This document shows, piece after piece, positions 19,663 through 32,084 of a stretch of 54,987 bases of DNA (position 1 is the stretch's first letter; every line of letters begins with the position of its first letter). Source of the stretch: Planococcus beigongshangi (GTDB lineage Bacteria > Bacillota > Bacilli > Bacillales_A > Planococcaceae); assembly GCF_016820495.1 (NCBI RefSeq), contig NZ_JADHDU010000011.1:1-54987 (forward strand), in the 5' to 3' direction. The notes beneath the pieces are model-generated. The model was not told the origin of the DNA, did not search any database, and saw nothing but the letters and a program-made list of their open reading frames with translations. A program made the translations under genes and the position numbers.

Positions 19663-19735
19663 GTCTTTTCGATATCATACACTATTTTGTGGGAATCGCA
19701 AAGACCTATAATCGTTTTATTGAGGGGTGAATAAG

Positions 19736-22700
19736 TTGGTAGGTCAACTAGTTCAGTACGGTCAACATCGTCAACGCAGAAGTTTTTCGAGAATCAGTGA
19801 AGTGCTGGATCTTCCGAACCTGATTGAAATTCAATCATCATCTTATGAGTGGTTCCTTGAAGAAGGGCTGCGCGAAATGTTCCGCGACATTTCACCGATT
19901 GAGGATTTCACAGGAAATCTTTCGCTCGAGTTTGTTGATTACAGTCTTGCAGAACCGAAATATCCAGTAGACGAATCAAAAGAACGGGATGTTACTTACG
20001 CCGCTCCATTACGCGTTAAAGTGCGTCTTCACAACAAAGAAACGGACGAAGTGAAAGAGCAGGACGTCTTCATGGGCGATTTCCCATTAATGACGGAAAC
20101 CGGTACTTTCGTAATCAATGGCGCTGAGCGCGTTATTGTTTCACAGCTTGTTCGTTCACCAAGTGTTTATTTCCACGATAAGACAGACAAAAACGGTAAA
20201 AAAGGGTTTGGCGCAACTGTCATTCCAAACCGCGGCGCCTGGCTTGAATATGAAACAGATGCAAAAGATGTCGTGCATGTCAGAATCGACCGCACACGCA
20301 AGCTCCCTGTCACAGTTCTGTTAAGAGCACTAGGATTTGGCTCTGATCAGGAAATCATCGATTTGCTCGGTGATAACGAATACCTGCGCAACACGCTTGA
20401 AAAAGATAATACAGAAAGCACGGAAAAAGCGCTTCTGGAAATCTACGAGCGACTGCGCCCTGGTGAACCGCCGACAGTGGAAAGCGCAAAGAGCCTGTTG
20501 TATTCGCGTTTCTTCGACCCAAAACGCTATGATCTGGCTAACGTAGGCCGCTATAAAATGAACAAAAAGCTTCATATTAAGAACCGCCTTTTCAATCAGA
20601 CGATCGCTGAGACGCTGGTTGATCCTGAAACAGGTGAAATTTTAGTTGAAGCAGGCACTGTCATCGATCGCCGCGTTCTTGACCGCATCATCCCGAATCT
20701 TGAAAGTGGTGTGGGCTTCCAGACTATTTCTCAAGCAGGGGGCGTTCTTGAAGGTGATGTAACGGTCCAGTCCATTAAAATCTTTGCTCCAAATGACGAA
20801 GAGCAAAAAGAAATCACTGTAATAAGCAATGCGTATGTGGAAGACAAGATCAAACATGTCACACCTGCAGATATTATTGCTTCCATCAGTTACTTCTTTA
20901 ACCTTTTATACGGAGTTGGAAACACGGATGATATCGATCACCTCGGAAACCGCCGTCTGCGTTCAGTAGGAGAACTTCTGCAGAACCAGTTCCGCATCGG
21001 TTTATCCCGTATGGAGCGTGTTGTGCGTGAGCGTATGTCAATCAACGACACTCAAGCGATCGTACCGCAGCAATTGATCAATATCCGCCCTGTTATCGCA
21101 TCGATCAAAGAGTTCTTCGGAAGCTCTCAGTTGTCACAGTTCATGGATCAGACGAACCCGCTTGCTGAATTGACGCACAAACGCCGTCTTTCTGCGCTTG
21201 GGCCTGGTGGTCTGACGCGTGAACGTGCAGGTTTCGAAGTGCGTGACGTCCATTATTCACATTATGGCCGCATGTGCCCGATTGAAACGCCTGAGGGGCC
21301 GAACATCGGCTTGATCAATACACTTTCGACTTTTGCGAAAGTGAATAAATTCGGTTTTATTGAAACGCCATATCGCCGCGTTGATCCTGAAACGAACCTT
21401 GTGACTGGGCAAATTGATTATCTGACAGCTGATGAAGAAGATAATTACGTAGTGGCTCAGGCGAACTCAGTATTGAACCCGGATGGTTCATTCGTCGAAG
21501 ATGAAGTAGTAGCCCGTTTCCGCGGGGAAAACACGCTTTACAAACGCAGCAGCGTCGATTACATGGACGTTTCACCGAAACAGGTCGTGTCCGTTGCGAC
21601 AGCGTGTATCCCGTTCCTTGAAAACGATGACTCCAACCGTGCCCTTATGGGTGCAAACATGCAGCGTCAGGCTGTTCCACTCCTTAACCCGGAAGCTCCA
21701 TTTGTGGGTACTGGTATGGAACACCTGGCAGCAAGAGATTCAGGTGCAGCAGTAATCGCCAAAAACGATGGAATCGTTGAATACGTGGAAGCGAAAGAAA
21801 TTCGTGTCCGCCGCATCGAAGAAGTTGACGGCAATGAAGTCAAAGGCGATACAGACGTTTACAAATTGCAGAAATTCATTCGTTCAAACCAAGGAACAAG
21901 CTATAACCAGCGTCCGATCGTCAAAGTCGGGGACCGCGTGTCGAAACGCGATATCCTGGCTGATGGACCTTCGATGGAGCGCGGGGAAATGGCTCTGGGC
22001 CGCAACGTCCTGGTAGCATTCATGACGTGGGATGGTTTCAACTATGAAGATGCGATCATCATGAGTGAACGTCTTGTTAAAGATGATGTTTACACTTCTG
22101 TCCATATTGAAGAATATGAATCAGATTCACGTGATACAAAACTGGGGCCTGAAGAAATCACGCGTGATATCCCGAACGTCGGAGAAGATGCATTGCGTAA
22201 TCTCGATGACCGTGGAATCATCCGTGTAGGGGCGGAAGTTAAAGATGGAGATATCCTCGTTGGTAAAGTAACGCCTAAGGGTGTAACGGAATTGACGGCG
22301 GAAGAGCGCCTGCTTCACGCTATTTTCGGTGAAAAAGCCCGTGAAGTCCGTGATACATCGCTTCGTGTGCCGCATGGTGCCGGAGGAATTGTATTGGATG
22401 TTAAAATCTTCAACCGTGAAGACGGAGACGAGCTGCCGCCGGGCGTTAACCAGCTGGTGCGCGCTTATATCGTTCAGAAACGTAAAATTTCTGTTGGAGA
22501 TAAGATGGCCGGCCGTCATGGTAACAAAGGGGTAATCTCCCGCATCCTTCCAGAGGAAGATATGCCGTTCATGCCGGATGGCACTCCTGTCGACATCATG
22601 TTGAACCCGCTCGGCGTTCCATCCCGTATGAATATCGGGCAAGTATTGGAACTCCATTTGGGTATGGCTTCCCGTTCACTCGGAATTCATATGGCTTCAT

Positions 22701-23290
22701 CTGTATTTGATGGAGCGAATGAAGATGATGTTCTGGAAACGATGGAAGAAGCAGGTATGCCAAGAGACGGAAAAACCATCCTGTATGATGGCCGCTCCGG
22801 TGAAGCCTTCGATAACCGCGTGTCTGTCGGAATCATGTATATGATCAAACTGGCGCACATGGTTGACGATAAGCTCCATGCCCGTTCAACTGGGCCATAT
22901 TCACTTGTTACGCAACAGCCGCTTGGTGGTAAAGCACAATTCGGTGGACAGCGTTTCGGGGAGATGGAAGTTTGGGCGCTTGAAGCATATGGTGCCGCTC
23001 ACACATTGCAGGAAATCCTGACAGTCAAGTCGGATGACGTGGTTGGCCGTGTGAAAACTTATGAAGCGATTGTCAAAGGTGAAAGTGTACCGGAACCAAG
23101 CGTACCGGAATCATTTAAAGTATTGATAAAAGAACTTCAAAGTTTAGGTATGGATGTAAAAATGCTGACAATCGACGACGAGGAAATTGAATTGCGCGAC
23201 TTGGATGAAGAAGAAGATCTTCAACCAGCGGATTCACTTAATATCCTGCCGATTGCAGATCAGGAAACACCGATTGGAACAGTTGATTGA
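19736..23290 (+). CDS. rpoB: DNA-directed RNA polymerase subunit beta
   Basis: An 1184-residue beta subunit. A TTG start at 19736 is chosen: GAGGGG (19722-19727) precedes it and it matches the VGQLVQYG start of B. subtilis RpoB, which also uses TTG; an in-frame GTG at 19727 overlaps the ribosome-binding site. The rifampicin pocket ([10 protein letters not shown]..., from Q465, with H478 and S483) carries wild-type residues, predicting sensitivity. [13 protein letters not shown] and the C-terminal beta'-contact domain are present. Confidence 0.98.
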   Translation: MVGQLVQYGQHRQRRSFSRISEVLDLPNLIEIQSSSYEWFLEEGLREMFRDISPIEDFTGNLSLEFVDYSLAEPKYPVDESKERDVTYAAPLRVKVRLHNKETDEVKEQDVFMGDFPLMTETGTFVINGAERVIVSQLVRSPSVYFHDKTDKNGKKGFGATVIPNRGAWLEYETDAKDVVHVRIDRTRKLPVTVLLRALGFGSDQEIIDLLGDNEYLRNTLEKDNTESTEKALLEIYERLRPGEPPTVESAKSLLYSRFFDPKRYDLANVGRYKMNKKLHIKNRLFNQTIAETLVDPETGEILVEAGTVIDRRVLDRIIPNLESGVGFQTISQAGGVLEGDVTVQSIKIFAPNDEEQKEITVISNAYVEDKIKHVTPADIIASISYFFNLLYGVGNTDDIDHLGNRRLRSVGELLQNQFRIGLSRMERVVRERMSINDTQAIVPQQLINIRPVIASIKEFFGSSQLSQFMDQTNPLAELTHKRRLSALGPGGLTRERAGFEVRDVHYSHYGRMCPIETPEGPNIGLINTLSTFAKVNKFGFIETPYRRVDPETNLVTGQIDYLTADEEDNYVVAQANSVLNPDGSFVEDEVVARFRGENTLYKRSSVDYMDVSPKQVVSVATACIPFLENDDSNRALMGANMQRQAVPLLNPEAPFVGTGMEHLAARDSGAAVIAKNDGIVEYVEAKEIRVRRIEEVDGNEVKGDTDVYKLQKFIRSNQGTSYNQRPIVKVGDRVSKRDILADGPSMERGEMALGRNVLVAFMTWDGFNYEDAIIMSERLVKDDVYTSVHIEEYESDSRDTKLGPEEITRDIPNVGEDALRNLDDRGIIRVGAEVKDGDILVGKVTPKGVTELTAEERLLHAIFGEKAREVRDTSLRVPHGAGGIVLDVKIFNREDGDELPPGVNQLVRAYIVQKRKISVGDKMAGRHGNKGVISRILPEEDMPFMPDGTPVDIMLNPLGVPSRMNIGQVLELHLGMASRSLGIHMASSVFDGANEDDVLETMEEAGMPRDGKTILYDGRSGEAFDNRVSVGIMYMIKLAHMVDDKLHARSTGPYSLVTQQPLGGKAQFGGQRFGEMEVWALEAYGAAHTLQEILTVKSDDVVGRVKTYEAIVKGESVPEPSVPESFKVLIKELQSLGMDVKMLTIDDEEIELRDLDEEEDLQPADSLNILPIADQETPIGTVD

Positions 23291-23395
23291 TAAATAATTG
23301 GATAGGGGCAGCCACAAACTGCCCGGTTTCCATTCACTTGGTCATAAACGAGGAAGAGCCGCGTAGAAACTCGAGACAAAAGGGAGGTAGGCTCC

Positions 23396-26300
23396 TTGAT
23401 AGATGTTAATAATTTTGAGTATATGAAAATCGGATTGGCGTCACCCGATAAAATTCGCTCATGGTCTTATGGAGAAGTCAAAAAGCCAGAAACAATTAAC
23501 TACCGTACATTAAAACCTGAAAAAGACGGTTTGTTCTGTGAACGCATCTTCGGTCCTACAAAAGACTGGGAATGCCATTGCGGAAAATACAAGCGCGTCC
23601 GTTATAAAGGTGTCGTCTGTGATCGCTGCGGCGTTGAAGTTACACGTTCAAAAGTTCGCCGCGAACGCATGGGGCACATTGAATTGGCAGCACCTGTTTC
23701 ACATATCTGGTATTTCAAAGGAATCCCGAGCCGTATGGGCCTTATCCTTGATATGTCACCACGTTCATTGGAAGAAGTTATTTATTTCGCTTCATATGTT
23801 GTCATTGATCCAGCGGATACACCGCTCGAGAAAAAACAGCTGTTGTCGGAAAAAGAATACCGCGCTTATCGCGATAAATTCGGTAAAAAGTTCCAGGCGG
23901 CAATGGGAGCGGAAGCGATCAAGCGACTTCTTCAGGAAATCGACCTTGAGCGTGAAACGGATTCATTGAAAGAAGAATTGAAAACAGCACAGGGCCAGCG
24001 CCGCACACGTGCGATCAAACGCCTTGAAGTTGTAGAATCTTTCCGTAACTCCGGAAACAACCCGGATTGGATGATTCTGGATGTTCTTCCTGTAATTCCA
24101 CCAGAGCTTCGCCCGATGGTTCAATTGGACGGCGGCCGTTTTGCCACTTCTGACTTAAACGACCTTTACCGTCGCGTCATCAACCGGAACAACCGTTTGA
24201 AACGCTTATTGGACCTTGGTGCACCGAGCATCATCGTTCAGAATGAAAAACGCATGCTGCAGGAAGCTGTAGATGCATTGATCGATAATGGCCGTCGCGG
24301 CCGTCCGGTCACTGGACCTGGTAACCGTCCGTTGAAATCCCTTTCGCATATGTTAAAAGGGAAACAAGGGCGCTTCCGCCAAAACCTTCTGGGTAAACGT
24401 GTCGATTATTCTGGCCGTTCCGTTATCGTTGTCGGACCGAACCTGAAAATGTATCAATGCGGATTGCCGAAAGGAATGGCGATCGAGCTGTTCAAGCCTT
24501 TCGTTATGAAAGAACTTGTAGAGCGTGGCCTTGCCCACAACATTAAGAGCGCAAAACGCAAAATCGAACGTCTTCATTCCGAAGTATGGGATGTACTGGA
24601 AGATGTCATCAAGGAGCATCCGGTTCTATTGAACCGAGCACCGACTCTTCACCGACTTGGTATCCAGGCTTTTGAACCGACATTGGTCGAAGGTAAGGCG
24701 ATTCGCCTTCACCCGCTGGTATGTACAGCATACAACGCCGACTTTGACGGTGACCAAATGGCTGTTCACGTACCGCTTTCTTCTGAAGCTCAGGCAGAAG
24801 CACGCTTGTTGATGCTTGCCGCTCAGAACATTTTGAACCCGAAAGACGGAAAACCTGTTGTTACTCCTTCACAGGATATGGTTTTGGGTAACTATTACCT
24901 TACGTTGGAGCGCAAAGGCGCAACAGGCGAAGGTGCTACGTTCTCCGGACCTGAAGAGGTTTTGGTTGCTTATCAGTCAGGCCACGTGCATTTGCATACC
25001 CGCGTTGCAATTAAAGCCGAATCTGTAAACAACCCGACGTTTACGGCTGAACAAAACAAAATGTTATTGCTGACAACTGTCGGCAAAATCATTTTCAATG
25101 AAATTCTGCCGAAATCGTTCCCGTATATCAATGAACCGACAGATTACAACCTGCAAGTCGAAACACCGGCAAAATACTTTGTTCCTACGACGACAGATAT
25201 TCGTAAGCACATCGAAGAAGCCGAACTTGTAACACCGTTCAAGAAAAAGATTCTTGGGGAAATCATCGCTGAAGTGTTCAAACGTTTCCATATTACAGAA
25301 ACGTCCAGAATGCTTGACCGCATGAAGAGCCTTGGATTTAAATATTCCACTCAGGCAGGTATCACGGTAGGTATTTCGGATATCGTCGTTCTTCCTGATA
25401 AAGGAGAAATCCTTGTGGAAGCTCAGGAAAATGTAGATAAAGTCATGAAGCAATTCCGTCGCGGTTTAATCACTGAAGAAGAACGCTATGCACGAGTCAT
25501 TTCTTTCTGGAGCAGCGCGAAAGACGTTATTCAGGAAAAACTGATGGCTTCTCTTGATAATATGAACCCGATCTTCATGATGAGTGACTCCGGAGCACGT
25601 GGTAACGCATCCAACTTTACGCAATTAGCTGGTATGCGCGGACTTATGGCCAACCCGGCAGGACGCATTATCGAACTTCCGATCAAGTCTTCATTCCGTG
25701 AAGGTTTAACGGTACTGGAATACTTCATCTCTACTCACGGTGCCCGTAAAGGTCTTGCCGATACAGCACTGAAAACAGCTGACTCAGGTTACTTGACGCG
25801 TCGTTTGGTAGACGTTGCACAAGATGCGATCGTCCGTGAAAATGACTGTGGCACGGACCGCGGTTTACTGGTTGGAGCATTGATGGAAGGTTCCGAGGTC
25901 ATCGAAGAACTGGAAGAGCGTATTGTAGGGCGCCACGCCAAGAAAACAATCCGCCATCCGGAAACAAAAGAGATTATTGTAGCGAAAAATGAATTGATTA
26001 CACAGGACTTGACCCGCCTCATTGTTGAAGCAGGGATCAAAGAAGTGACAATCCGTTCTGCGTTTACATGTAATACGAAACACGGCGTCTGCAAGAAATG
26101 TTACGGTACGAACTTGGCAACTGGTGACGAAGTTGAAGTGGGCGAGGCAGTTGGGATTATTGCCGCTCAATCAATCGGGGAACCGGGAACTCAGCTTACG
26201 ATGCGTACATTCCATACAGGCGGGGTTGCAGGAGACGATATTACACAAGGTCTTCCGCGTATCCAGGAAATCTTCGAATCGCGAAATCCGAAAGGGCAAG

Positions 26301-27001
26301 CAGTTATTTCTGAAATCACAGGTACGGTTACTGAAATTGACGAAATCCGCGAAGGCCAGAAAGAAATCACGATTCAAGGTGAAGTCGAAACACGTAAATA
26401 CCTCGCGCCTTATAACGCTCGCCTGAAAGTTCAGGAGAATGATGTAATCGTCCGCGGACAAGTATTGACGGATGGTTCGATCGATCCGAAACAATTACTG
26501 CAAGTTAAAGATGTTCAAGCTGTTCAAGTGTATTTATTGAAGGAAGTTCAGAAAGTTTACCGTATGCAGGGTGTTGAAATCGGTGATAAGCACGTGGAAG
26601 TCATGGTTCGCCAGATGTTCCGTAAAGTTCGTGTCATTGAAGCCGGCGATACAGAATTGCTGCCAGGTTCACTGCTTGATATCCATCAATTCACAGAGGC
26701 GAACGTGAAAGCGGTTCTCGAAGGCAATCTGCCGGCAACAAGCCGTCCGGTTATCCTGGGGATCACAAAAGCTTCACTTGAAACAGAATCATTCCTGTCA
26801 GCCGCATCCTTCCAGGAAACAACGCGCGTCTTAACGGATGCCGCGATTAAAGGGAAGCGTGATGAATTGCTTGGCTTGAAAGAGAACGTTATTATCGGGA
26901 AGCTCGTTCCGGCTGGTACTGGAATGCAGCGTTACCGTCAGATTAAAATTGCTCAAAGCGAGAAAAAAGCGACTGAAGAGATCGTCGGTTCTGAATCGTA
27001 A
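23396..27001 (+). CDS. rpoC: DNA-directed RNA polymerase subunit beta'
   Basis: A 1201-residue beta' subunit. The N-terminal zinc-binding [20 protein letters not shown], the catalytic Mg-binding NADFDGDQ (447-454), and the second zinc cluster [13 protein letters not shown] are all visible. A TTG start follows GGGAGGTAGG; homologues in bacilli also use TTG. A hairpin in the rpoB-rpoC spacer (GGGCAG, 23306-23311, with CTGCCC, 23319-23324) lacks a proper T run and is not expected to terminate. Confidence 0.98.
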   Translation: MIDVNNFEYMKIGLASPDKIRSWSYGEVKKPETINYRTLKPEKDGLFCERIFGPTKDWECHCGKYKRVRYKGVVCDRCGVEVTRSKVRRERMGHIELAAPVSHIWYFKGIPSRMGLILDMSPRSLEEVIYFASYVVIDPADTPLEKKQLLSEKEYRAYRDKFGKKFQAAMGAEAIKRLLQEIDLERETDSLKEELKTAQGQRRTRAIKRLEVVESFRNSGNNPDWMILDVLPVIPPELRPMVQLDGGRFATSDLNDLYRRVINRNNRLKRLLDLGAPSIIVQNEKRMLQEAVDALIDNGRRGRPVTGPGNRPLKSLSHMLKGKQGRFRQNLLGKRVDYSGRSVIVVGPNLKMYQCGLPKGMAIELFKPFVMKELVERGLAHNIKSAKRKIERLHSEVWDVLEDVIKEHPVLLNRAPTLHRLGIQAFEPTLVEGKAIRLHPLVCTAYNADFDGDQMAVHVPLSSEAQAEARLLMLAAQNILNPKDGKPVVTPSQDMVLGNYYLTLERKGATGEGATFSGPEEVLVAYQSGHVHLHTRVAIKAESVNNPTFTAEQNKMLLLTTVGKIIFNEILPKSFPYINEPTDYNLQVETPAKYFVPTTTDIRKHIEEAELVTPFKKKILGEIIAEVFKRFHITETSRMLDRMKSLGFKYSTQAGITVGISDIVVLPDKGEILVEAQENVDKVMKQFRRGLITEEERYARVISFWSSAKDVIQEKLMASLDNMNPIFMMSDSGARGNASNFTQLAGMRGLMANPAGRIIELPIKSSFREGLTVLEYFISTHGARKGLADTALKTADSGYLTRRLVDVAQDAIVRENDCGTDRGLLVGALMEGSEVIEELEERIVGRHAKKTIRHPETKEIIVAKNELITQDLTRLIVEAGIKEVTIRSAFTCNTKHGVCKKCYGTNLATGDEVEVGEAVGIIAAQSIGEPGTQLTMRTFHTGGVAGDDITQGLPRIQEIFESRNPKGQAVISEITGTVTEIDEIREGQKEITIQGEVETRKYLAPYNARLKVQENDVIVRGQVLTDGSIDPKQLLQVKDVQAVQVYLLKEVQKVYRMQGVEIGDKHVEVMVRQMFRKVRVIEAGDTELLPGSLLDIHQFTEANVKAVLEGNLPATSRPVILGITKASLETESFLSAASFQETTRVLTDAAIKGKRDELLGLKENVIIGKLVPAGTGMQRYRQIKIAQSEKKATEEIVGSES

Positions 27002-27015
27002 TTCAGCTTCTATGG

Positions 27016-27050
27016 TTTCGGGGAGTACCAATAACTCCCCGAAATTTTTT
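27016..27050 (+). terminator. Intrinsic terminator after rpoC
   Basis: A perfect 11-bp stem (TTTCGGGGAGT with ACTCCCCGAAA), 7-base loop and six T residues. It separates rpoBC from the rpsL transcript. Confidence 0.94.
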
Positions 27051-27060
27051 ATGAATCTAG

Positions 27061-27089
27061 TTGACATGAAATTCATAGGGTGATATTAT
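27061..27089 (+). promoter_or_regulatory. str operon (rpsL) promoter
   Basis: Perfect TTGACA (27061-27066), a 17-base spacer and TATTAT (27084-27089) preceded by TGA, an extended -10. It starts a transcript with a leader of about 365 bases. Confidence 0.88.
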
Positions 27090-27095
27090 GTTGAA

Positions 27096-27440
27096 GGTTG
27101 ATGGTTAGCGGCCTTTTAATTTATCGGGTTGAAAATGCCTTGATGAATAAGAGGAATCGCGAATTATCTTCGGTACTAAGCAACAGTAATAGCGTATAAA
27201 GTGGCATTGTCCAAGAATATATAAGTGGAACGATTGATTGACCCATCAGATCGTCCGGACATCTAGATTAAGGTCAAGTCAACCGGATTCACCCAAGAAC
27301 AAAGCTTGGCTAGGCAGATGAATCCAACTTCTGCAGCTGCTGAAGCAATTACTGGATACCAGTTTTTGTGTAGAAAACACAAAGACTTTGTTTTTTACCT
27401 AAAAATGAACCACCTGGATATGTGGTATTAGAACACCCTT
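27096..27440 (+). other. Long structured rpsL leader without a gene
   Basis: No credible coding sequence lies between rpoC and rpsL (27002-27460). The transcribed part shows several hairpins: ACGATTGAT (27230-27238) with ATCA-g-ATCGT (27245-27254); GGATTCA (27285-27291) with TGAATCC (27319-27325) enclosing CCAAG/CTTGG (27293-27309); and ACTGG/CCAGT (27351-27363) followed by five T residues. A further TTTGTGT/ACACAAA hairpin (27365-27383) overlaps an alternative ACAAA/TTTGT hairpin (27379-27391) that ends in a T run. This suggests attenuation control; the ligand is unknown. Confidence 0.55.
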
Positions 27441-27460
27441 TTGAGAGGAGGAAAAAATCG

Positions 27461-27880
27461 ATGCCTACAATTAACCAATTAGTTAACAACCCTCGTAAAC
27501 CAAAAAGCACTAAATCAGACTCACCAGCGTTGGGCAAAGGATATAACAGCTTCAAAAAGTCTCAGACTAACGTAAGCTCGCCTCAGAAACGTGGAGTTTG
27601 TACTCGTGTTGGTACGATGACACCGAAAAAACCTAACTCCGCATTACGTAAATATGCGCGTGTTCGGTTGACAAACCAACTTGAGGTCAACGCATACATC
27701 GGCGGTGAAGGCCACAACCTTCAAGAGCACAGTGTAGTTCTTCTTCGCGGCGGACGCGTAAAAGATTTACCAGGTGTACGCTACCACATCGTTCGTGGAG
27801 CACTTGATACAGCTGGAGTAAACGGCCGTATGCAAGGACGTTCTAAATACGGAACTAAACGCCCTAAAGAAAAAAAATAA
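27461..27880 (+). CDS. rpsL: 30S ribosomal protein S12
   Basis: A 139-residue decoding-centre protein. [11 protein letters not shown] and [12 protein letters not shown] carry the lysines whose change gives streptomycin resistance, so the allele looks wild type. ATG 27461 follows GAGAGGAGG (27443-27451); an in-frame GTG/ATG-type extension upstream has no ribosome-binding site. Confidence 0.98.
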   Translation: MPTINQLVNNPRKPKSTKSDSPALGKGYNSFKKSQTNVSSPQKRGVCTRVGTMTPKKPNSALRKYARVRLTNQLEVNAYIGGEGHNLQEHSVVLLRGGRVKDLPGVRYHIVRGALDTAGVNGRMQGRSKYGTKRPKEKK

Positions 27881-27893
27881 TCAATTAAATTAA

Positions 27894-28394
<501 letters not shown>

Positions 28395-28445
28395 TTTCTT
28401 AAGAGATTTTAAAATCTTAATCCGAGACGGAAGGAGAAGAACATT

Positions 28446-30524
28446 ATGGCAAGAGAGTTCTCCTTAGACAAAACACGTAATATCGGGATCATGGCACACA
28501 TTGATGCCGGTAAAACGACTACTACGGAGCGTATTCTATACTACACAGGCCGAATCCATAAAATCGGCGAAACGCATGAAGGTGCTTCTCAAATGGACTG
28601 GATGGAGCAGGAGCAGGAGCGTGGAATTACAATCACATCTGCTGCAACAACAGCTTCATGGAAAGAACACCGCGTCAACATCATCGATACTCCAGGGCAC
28701 GTAGACTTCACAGTTGAAGTTGAACGTTCACTGCGCGTACTTGATGGTGCAGTTACAGTTCTTGATGCTCAATCAGGTGTTGAGCCGCAAACTGAAACTG
28801 TATGGCGTCAAGCAACAACATACGGGGTACCACGTATCGTGTTCATCAACAAGATGGACAAAATCGGTGCTGATTTCCTTTACTCGGTAGGCACTTTGCA
28901 TGATCGCCTTCAAGCGAATGCACACCCGATCCAATTGCCGATCGGTGCAGAAGACCAGTTCAATGGAATCATTGACCTTGTTGAAATGAATGCCCGCTTC
29001 TACGCGAACGACCTTGGAACTGAAATCACTGATGGGGAAATTCCTGAAGACTACAGAGAGCTTGCTGAAGAATGGCGCACGAAATTAGTGGAAGCTGTTG
29101 CTGAGCTTGATGAAGATCTGATGGAAAAATACCTTGGCGGCGAAGAAATTACTGAAGCTGAACTTAAAGCTGCAATCCGTAAAGGAACGCTTGACGTTGA
29201 GTTCTATCCAGTAGTTTGCGGAACTGCATTCAAAAACAAAGGTGTTCAATTGATGCTTGATGCAGTAATTGATTACCTGCCATCACCACTTGATGTACCT
29301 CCGATGACGGGTGTTCTTCCGGATTCTGATGAGGAAGTATTGCGTAAGCCTGACGAAAACGAGCCGTTCTCGGCATTGGCGTTTAAAGTAATGACAGATC
29401 CTTACGTTGGGAAATTAACTTTCTTCCGCGTATACTCTGGAATGCTTAAATCAGGTTCTTACGTACAAAACTCTTCTAAAGGTAAACGTGAACGCGTAGG
29501 ACGTATCCTGCAAATGCACGCTAACTCCCGTGAAGAGATCGCTGAAGTATACTGCGGAGACATCGCTGCTGCAATCGGACTTAAAGATACATCTACGGGT
29601 GACACTTTAAGTGACGAAAAGCATCAGGTAATCCTTGAGCGTATGGTATTCCCAGAACCGGTTATTTCCCTTTCTGTGGAACCGAAATCAAAAGCGGACC
29701 AAGACAAAATGGGTCAAGCCCTTGCTAAATTGCAAGAAGAAGATCCGACTTTCCGCGCACACACTGACCAGGAAACTGGCCAGACGATCATCGCGGGTAT
29801 GGGTGAACTTCACCTTGATATCCTGGTTGACCGTATGAGACGTGAATTCAACGTAGAAGCTAACGTAGGAGCGCCTCAGGTATCTTACCGTGAGACATTC
29901 CGTGATACTGCTAAAGTTGAAGGTAAGTTCGTACGCCAATCTGGTGGTCGTGGACAATTCGGACACGTTTGGATCGAATTCGCTCCAAACGAAGAAGGAG
30001 CAGGTTTTGAGTTTGAAAATGCTATCGTTGGTGGTGTTGTTCCACGTGAATACATCCCAGCTGTTGAAGCGGGTCTTCGTGACTCACTAGACAACGGTGT
30101 TATCGCCGGATATCCTTTGATCGACATCAAAGCCAAATTGTTCGACGGATCTTATCATGATGTTGACTCCAACGAAATGGCATTTAAAGTTGCTGCATCC
30201 ATGGCACTTAAAAACGCTATCTCTAAAGTTAACCCGGTTCTCCTTGAGCCAATCATGAAAGTTGAAGTCGTTATCCCTGAGGAATACCTTGGAGATATCA
30301 TGGGTGACATCACGTCACGCCGTGGACGCGTAGAAGGTATGGACGCTCGCGGAAACGCGCAAGTTGTCCGTGCTATGGTTCCACTTGCAGAAATGTTCGG
30401 TTATGCGACTTCATTGCGTTCTAACACGCAAGGCCGTGGTGTGTTCTCAATGCACTTCGATCACTATGAAGAAGTTCCGAAATCAATTTCTGAAGGCATC
30501 ATCAAAAAAAATAAAGGCGAATAA
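28446..30524 (+). CDS. fusA: Elongation factor G
   Basis: A 692-residue translocase GTPase. G1 AHIDAGKTT (17-25), DTPGHVDFT (G3) and NKMDK (G4) are intact; domains II-V follow through [14 protein letters not shown] and [22 protein letters not shown] ribosome-binding site precedes the ATG. It lies in the conserved rpsL-rpsG-fusA-tuf order. Confidence 0.98.
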   Translation: MAREFSLDKTRNIGIMAHIDAGKTTTTERILYYTGRIHKIGETHEGASQMDWMEQEQERGITITSAATTASWKEHRVNIIDTPGHVDFTVEVERSLRVLDGAVTVLDAQSGVEPQTETVWRQATTYGVPRIVFINKMDKIGADFLYSVGTLHDRLQANAHPIQLPIGAEDQFNGIIDLVEMNARFYANDLGTEITDGEIPEDYRELAEEWRTKLVEAVAELDEDLMEKYLGGEEITEAELKAAIRKGTLDVEFYPVVCGTAFKNKGVQLMLDAVIDYLPSPLDVPPMTGVLPDSDEEVLRKPDENEPFSALAFKVMTDPYVGKLTFFRVYSGMLKSGSYVQNSSKGKRERVGRILQMHANSREEIAEVYCGDIAAAIGLKDTSTGDTLSDEKHQVILERMVFPEPVISLSVEPKSKADQDKMGQALAKLQEEDPTFRAHTDQETGQTIIAGMGELHLDILVDRMRREFNVEANVGAPQVSYRETFRDTAKVEGKFVRQSGGRGQFGHVWIEFAPNEEGAGFEFENAIVGGVVPREYIPAVEAGLRDSLDNGVIAGYPLIDIKAKLFDGSYHDVDSNEMAFKVAASMALKNAISKVNPVLLEPIMKVEVVIPEEYLGDIMGDITSRRGRVEGMDARGNAQVVRAMVPLAEMFGYATSLRSNTQGRGVFSMHFDHYEEVPKSISEGIIKKNKGE

Positions 30525-30553
30525 TTGAATTTCGCTCTTTAATGAAGTATAAA
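30525..30553 (+). promoter_or_regulatory. Internal promoter for tuf
   Basis: TTGAAT (30525-30530), 17 bases, TATAAA (30548-30553), starting right after the fusA stop. It would let tuf be expressed above the rest of the operon. Confidence 0.7.
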
Positions 30554-30562
30554 TAATTTGTA

Positions 30563-30595
30563 TGCCTGGAATAATAGGGCCCTATTATTCCGGCA
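30563..30595 (+). repeat. Perfect inverted repeat in the fusA-tuf spacer
   Basis: A perfect 24-base palindrome: GGAATAATAGGG (30568-30579) followed by its reverse complement (30580-30591), flanked by TGCC (30563-30566) and GGCA (30592-30595). No T run follows, so it is not a terminator. It falls at the expected start of the tuf transcript and could stabilise the 5' end or bind a dimeric protein. Confidence 0.8.
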
Positions 30596-30640
30596 CATCA
30601 AATTAAAAAATTAACTTAAATTATGAGGAGGATTTTTCTA

Positions 30641-31828
30641 ATGGGTAAAGCTAAATTTGACCGCTCTAAAACACACGCAAACATCGGTACAATTGGTCAC
30701 GTTGACCATGGTAAAACAACTTTGACTGCAGCAATCGCTACAGTACTTGCAAAACAATCAGGCGGGGAAGCTCGTTCTTACGCTCAAATCGATAACGCAC
30801 CTGAAGAAAAAGAGCGTGGTATCACAATCAACACTTCTCACGTTGAATACGAAACTGCAACTCGTCACTACGCGCACGTTGACTGCCCAGGACACGCTGA
30901 CTATGTTAAAAACATGATCACTGGTGCTGCTCAAATGGACGGCGGAATCTTGGTAGTATCTGCTGCTGACGGCCCAATGCCACAAACTCGTGAGCACATC
31001 CTTCTTTCACGTCAAGTAGGTGTTCCTTACCTTGTAGTATTCATGAACAAATGTGACATGGTAGACGACGAAGAGCTTCTTGAACTAGTTGAAATGGAAG
31101 TTCGCGATCTTCTATCTGAATATGACTTCCCTGGCGATGACATCCCAGTCATCAAAGGTTCTGCTCTTAAAGCTCTTGAAGGCGAAGCAGAATGGGAAGA
31201 AAAAATTGTTGAATTGATGAACGCTGTTGATGAGTACATCCCAACACCACCACGCGATACTGAAAAACCATTCATGATGCCTGTTGAGGACGTATTCTCA
31301 ATCACTGGCCGTGGTACAGTAGCAACTGGACGCGTTGAGCGTGGACAAATCAAAGTCGGCGACACTGTAGATATCATTGGTCTTACTGAAGAGCCAAAAC
31401 CTACAACTGTTACTGGAGTAGAAATGTTCCGTAAATTGCTTGACTATGCTGAAGCTGGCGACAACATCGGTGCTCTTCTTCGCGGGATCTCTCGTGACGA
31501 CGTGCAACGTGGACAAGTATTGGCTAAACCAGGCACAATCACTCCACACACGACTTTCAAAGCTGAAGTTTATGTTCTTTCAAAAGAAGAGGGTGGACGT
31601 CACACTCCATTCTTCACAAACTACCGTCCGCAGTTCTACTTCCGTACAACTGACGTAACTGGTGTTTGTAACCTACCTGAAGGCGTAGAAATGGTTATGC
31701 CTGGCGACAACATCGAAATGAATGTTGAGCTTATCTCACCAATCGCTCTTGAAGAAGGAACTAAGTTCTCTATCCGTGAGGGTGGACGTACTGTAGGCGC
31801 TGGAGTAGTAGCTACTATCCAGAAATAA
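30641..31828 (+). CDS. tuf: Elongation factor Tu
   Basis: A 395-residue GTPase that carries aminoacyl-tRNA to the ribosome. G1 GHVDHGKT (19-26), the switch region [18 protein letters not shown] and NKCDM are standard, as are domains II and III. ATG 30641 follows GAGGAGG (30625-30631). Codon use is extremely biased. It ends at a strong terminator, closing the str operon. Confidence 0.98.
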   Translation: MGKAKFDRSKTHANIGTIGHVDHGKTTLTAAIATVLAKQSGGEARSYAQIDNAPEEKERGITINTSHVEYETATRHYAHVDCPGHADYVKNMITGAAQMDGGILVVSAADGPMPQTREHILLSRQVGVPYLVVFMNKCDMVDDEELLELVEMEVRDLLSEYDFPGDDIPVIKGSALKALEGEAEWEEKIVELMNAVDEYIPTPPRDTEKPFMMPVEDVFSITGRGTVATGRVERGQIKVGDTVDIIGLTEEPKPTTVTGVEMFRKLLDYAEAGDNIGALLRGISRDDVQRGQVLAKPGTITPHTTFKAEVYVLSKEEGGRHTPFFTNYRPQFYFRTTDVTGVCNLPEGVEMVMPGDNIEMNVELISPIALEEGTKFSIREGGRTVGAGVVATIQK

Positions 31829-31845
31829 GTTCTGCAAATTCTTTC

Positions 31846-31885
31846 AAATCCCCTGTCTCTTAATTGAGGCAGGGGATTTTTTATT
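31846..31885 (+). terminator. Intrinsic terminator after tuf
   Basis: A long stem (AAATCCCCTGTCTC with GAGGCAGGGGATTT, one G-U pair), 6-base loop, then a T run. Confidence 0.93.
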
Positions 31886-32010
31886 TTGTTTAGGAGCTTC
31901 ATTCGGCAGGGAATGAATGATAGAGACAAGCTGCCTGAGTTCGCAGGACCATGAAAAGTTAGAGCCGGCAAATGCCTGCTCGATAAATAAAGAGATGAAA
32001 TACGCCTGGT

Positions 32011-32039
32011 TTGACAAGCTGTTGCCAATTTGGTATTTT
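32011..32039 (+). promoter_or_regulatory. Promoter of the transporter gene
   Basis: TTGACA (32011-32016), 17 bases, TATTTT (32034-32039) preceded by TGG, an extended -10. It gives the transporter its own transcript. The rest of the 31886-32084 gap has short hairpins (for example CATTC/GAATG near 31900) but no gene that I can support. Confidence 0.75.
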
Positions 32040-32084
32040 TATATTTGTGCTTTAACGCTTTAGCAAACTAAAGGGGTTTTATTT

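Noticed and set aside
23306..23329. Hairpin between rpoB and rpoC as a terminator
   Set aside because: The stem is good but is followed by GGTTTCC, not a T run; rpoB and rpoC are expected to be cotranscribed.
27260..27430. Possible remnant of an L7Ae-like gene in the rpsL leader (a frame reading ...SAAAEAIT...)
   Set aside because: No start codon or ribosome-binding site, only a few residues look similar, and the stretch is better explained by hairpins.
31900..31975. Small frame MNDRDKLPEF... after tuf
   Set aside because: Only 13 codons with a badly placed ribosome-binding site and no sign of conservation visible.
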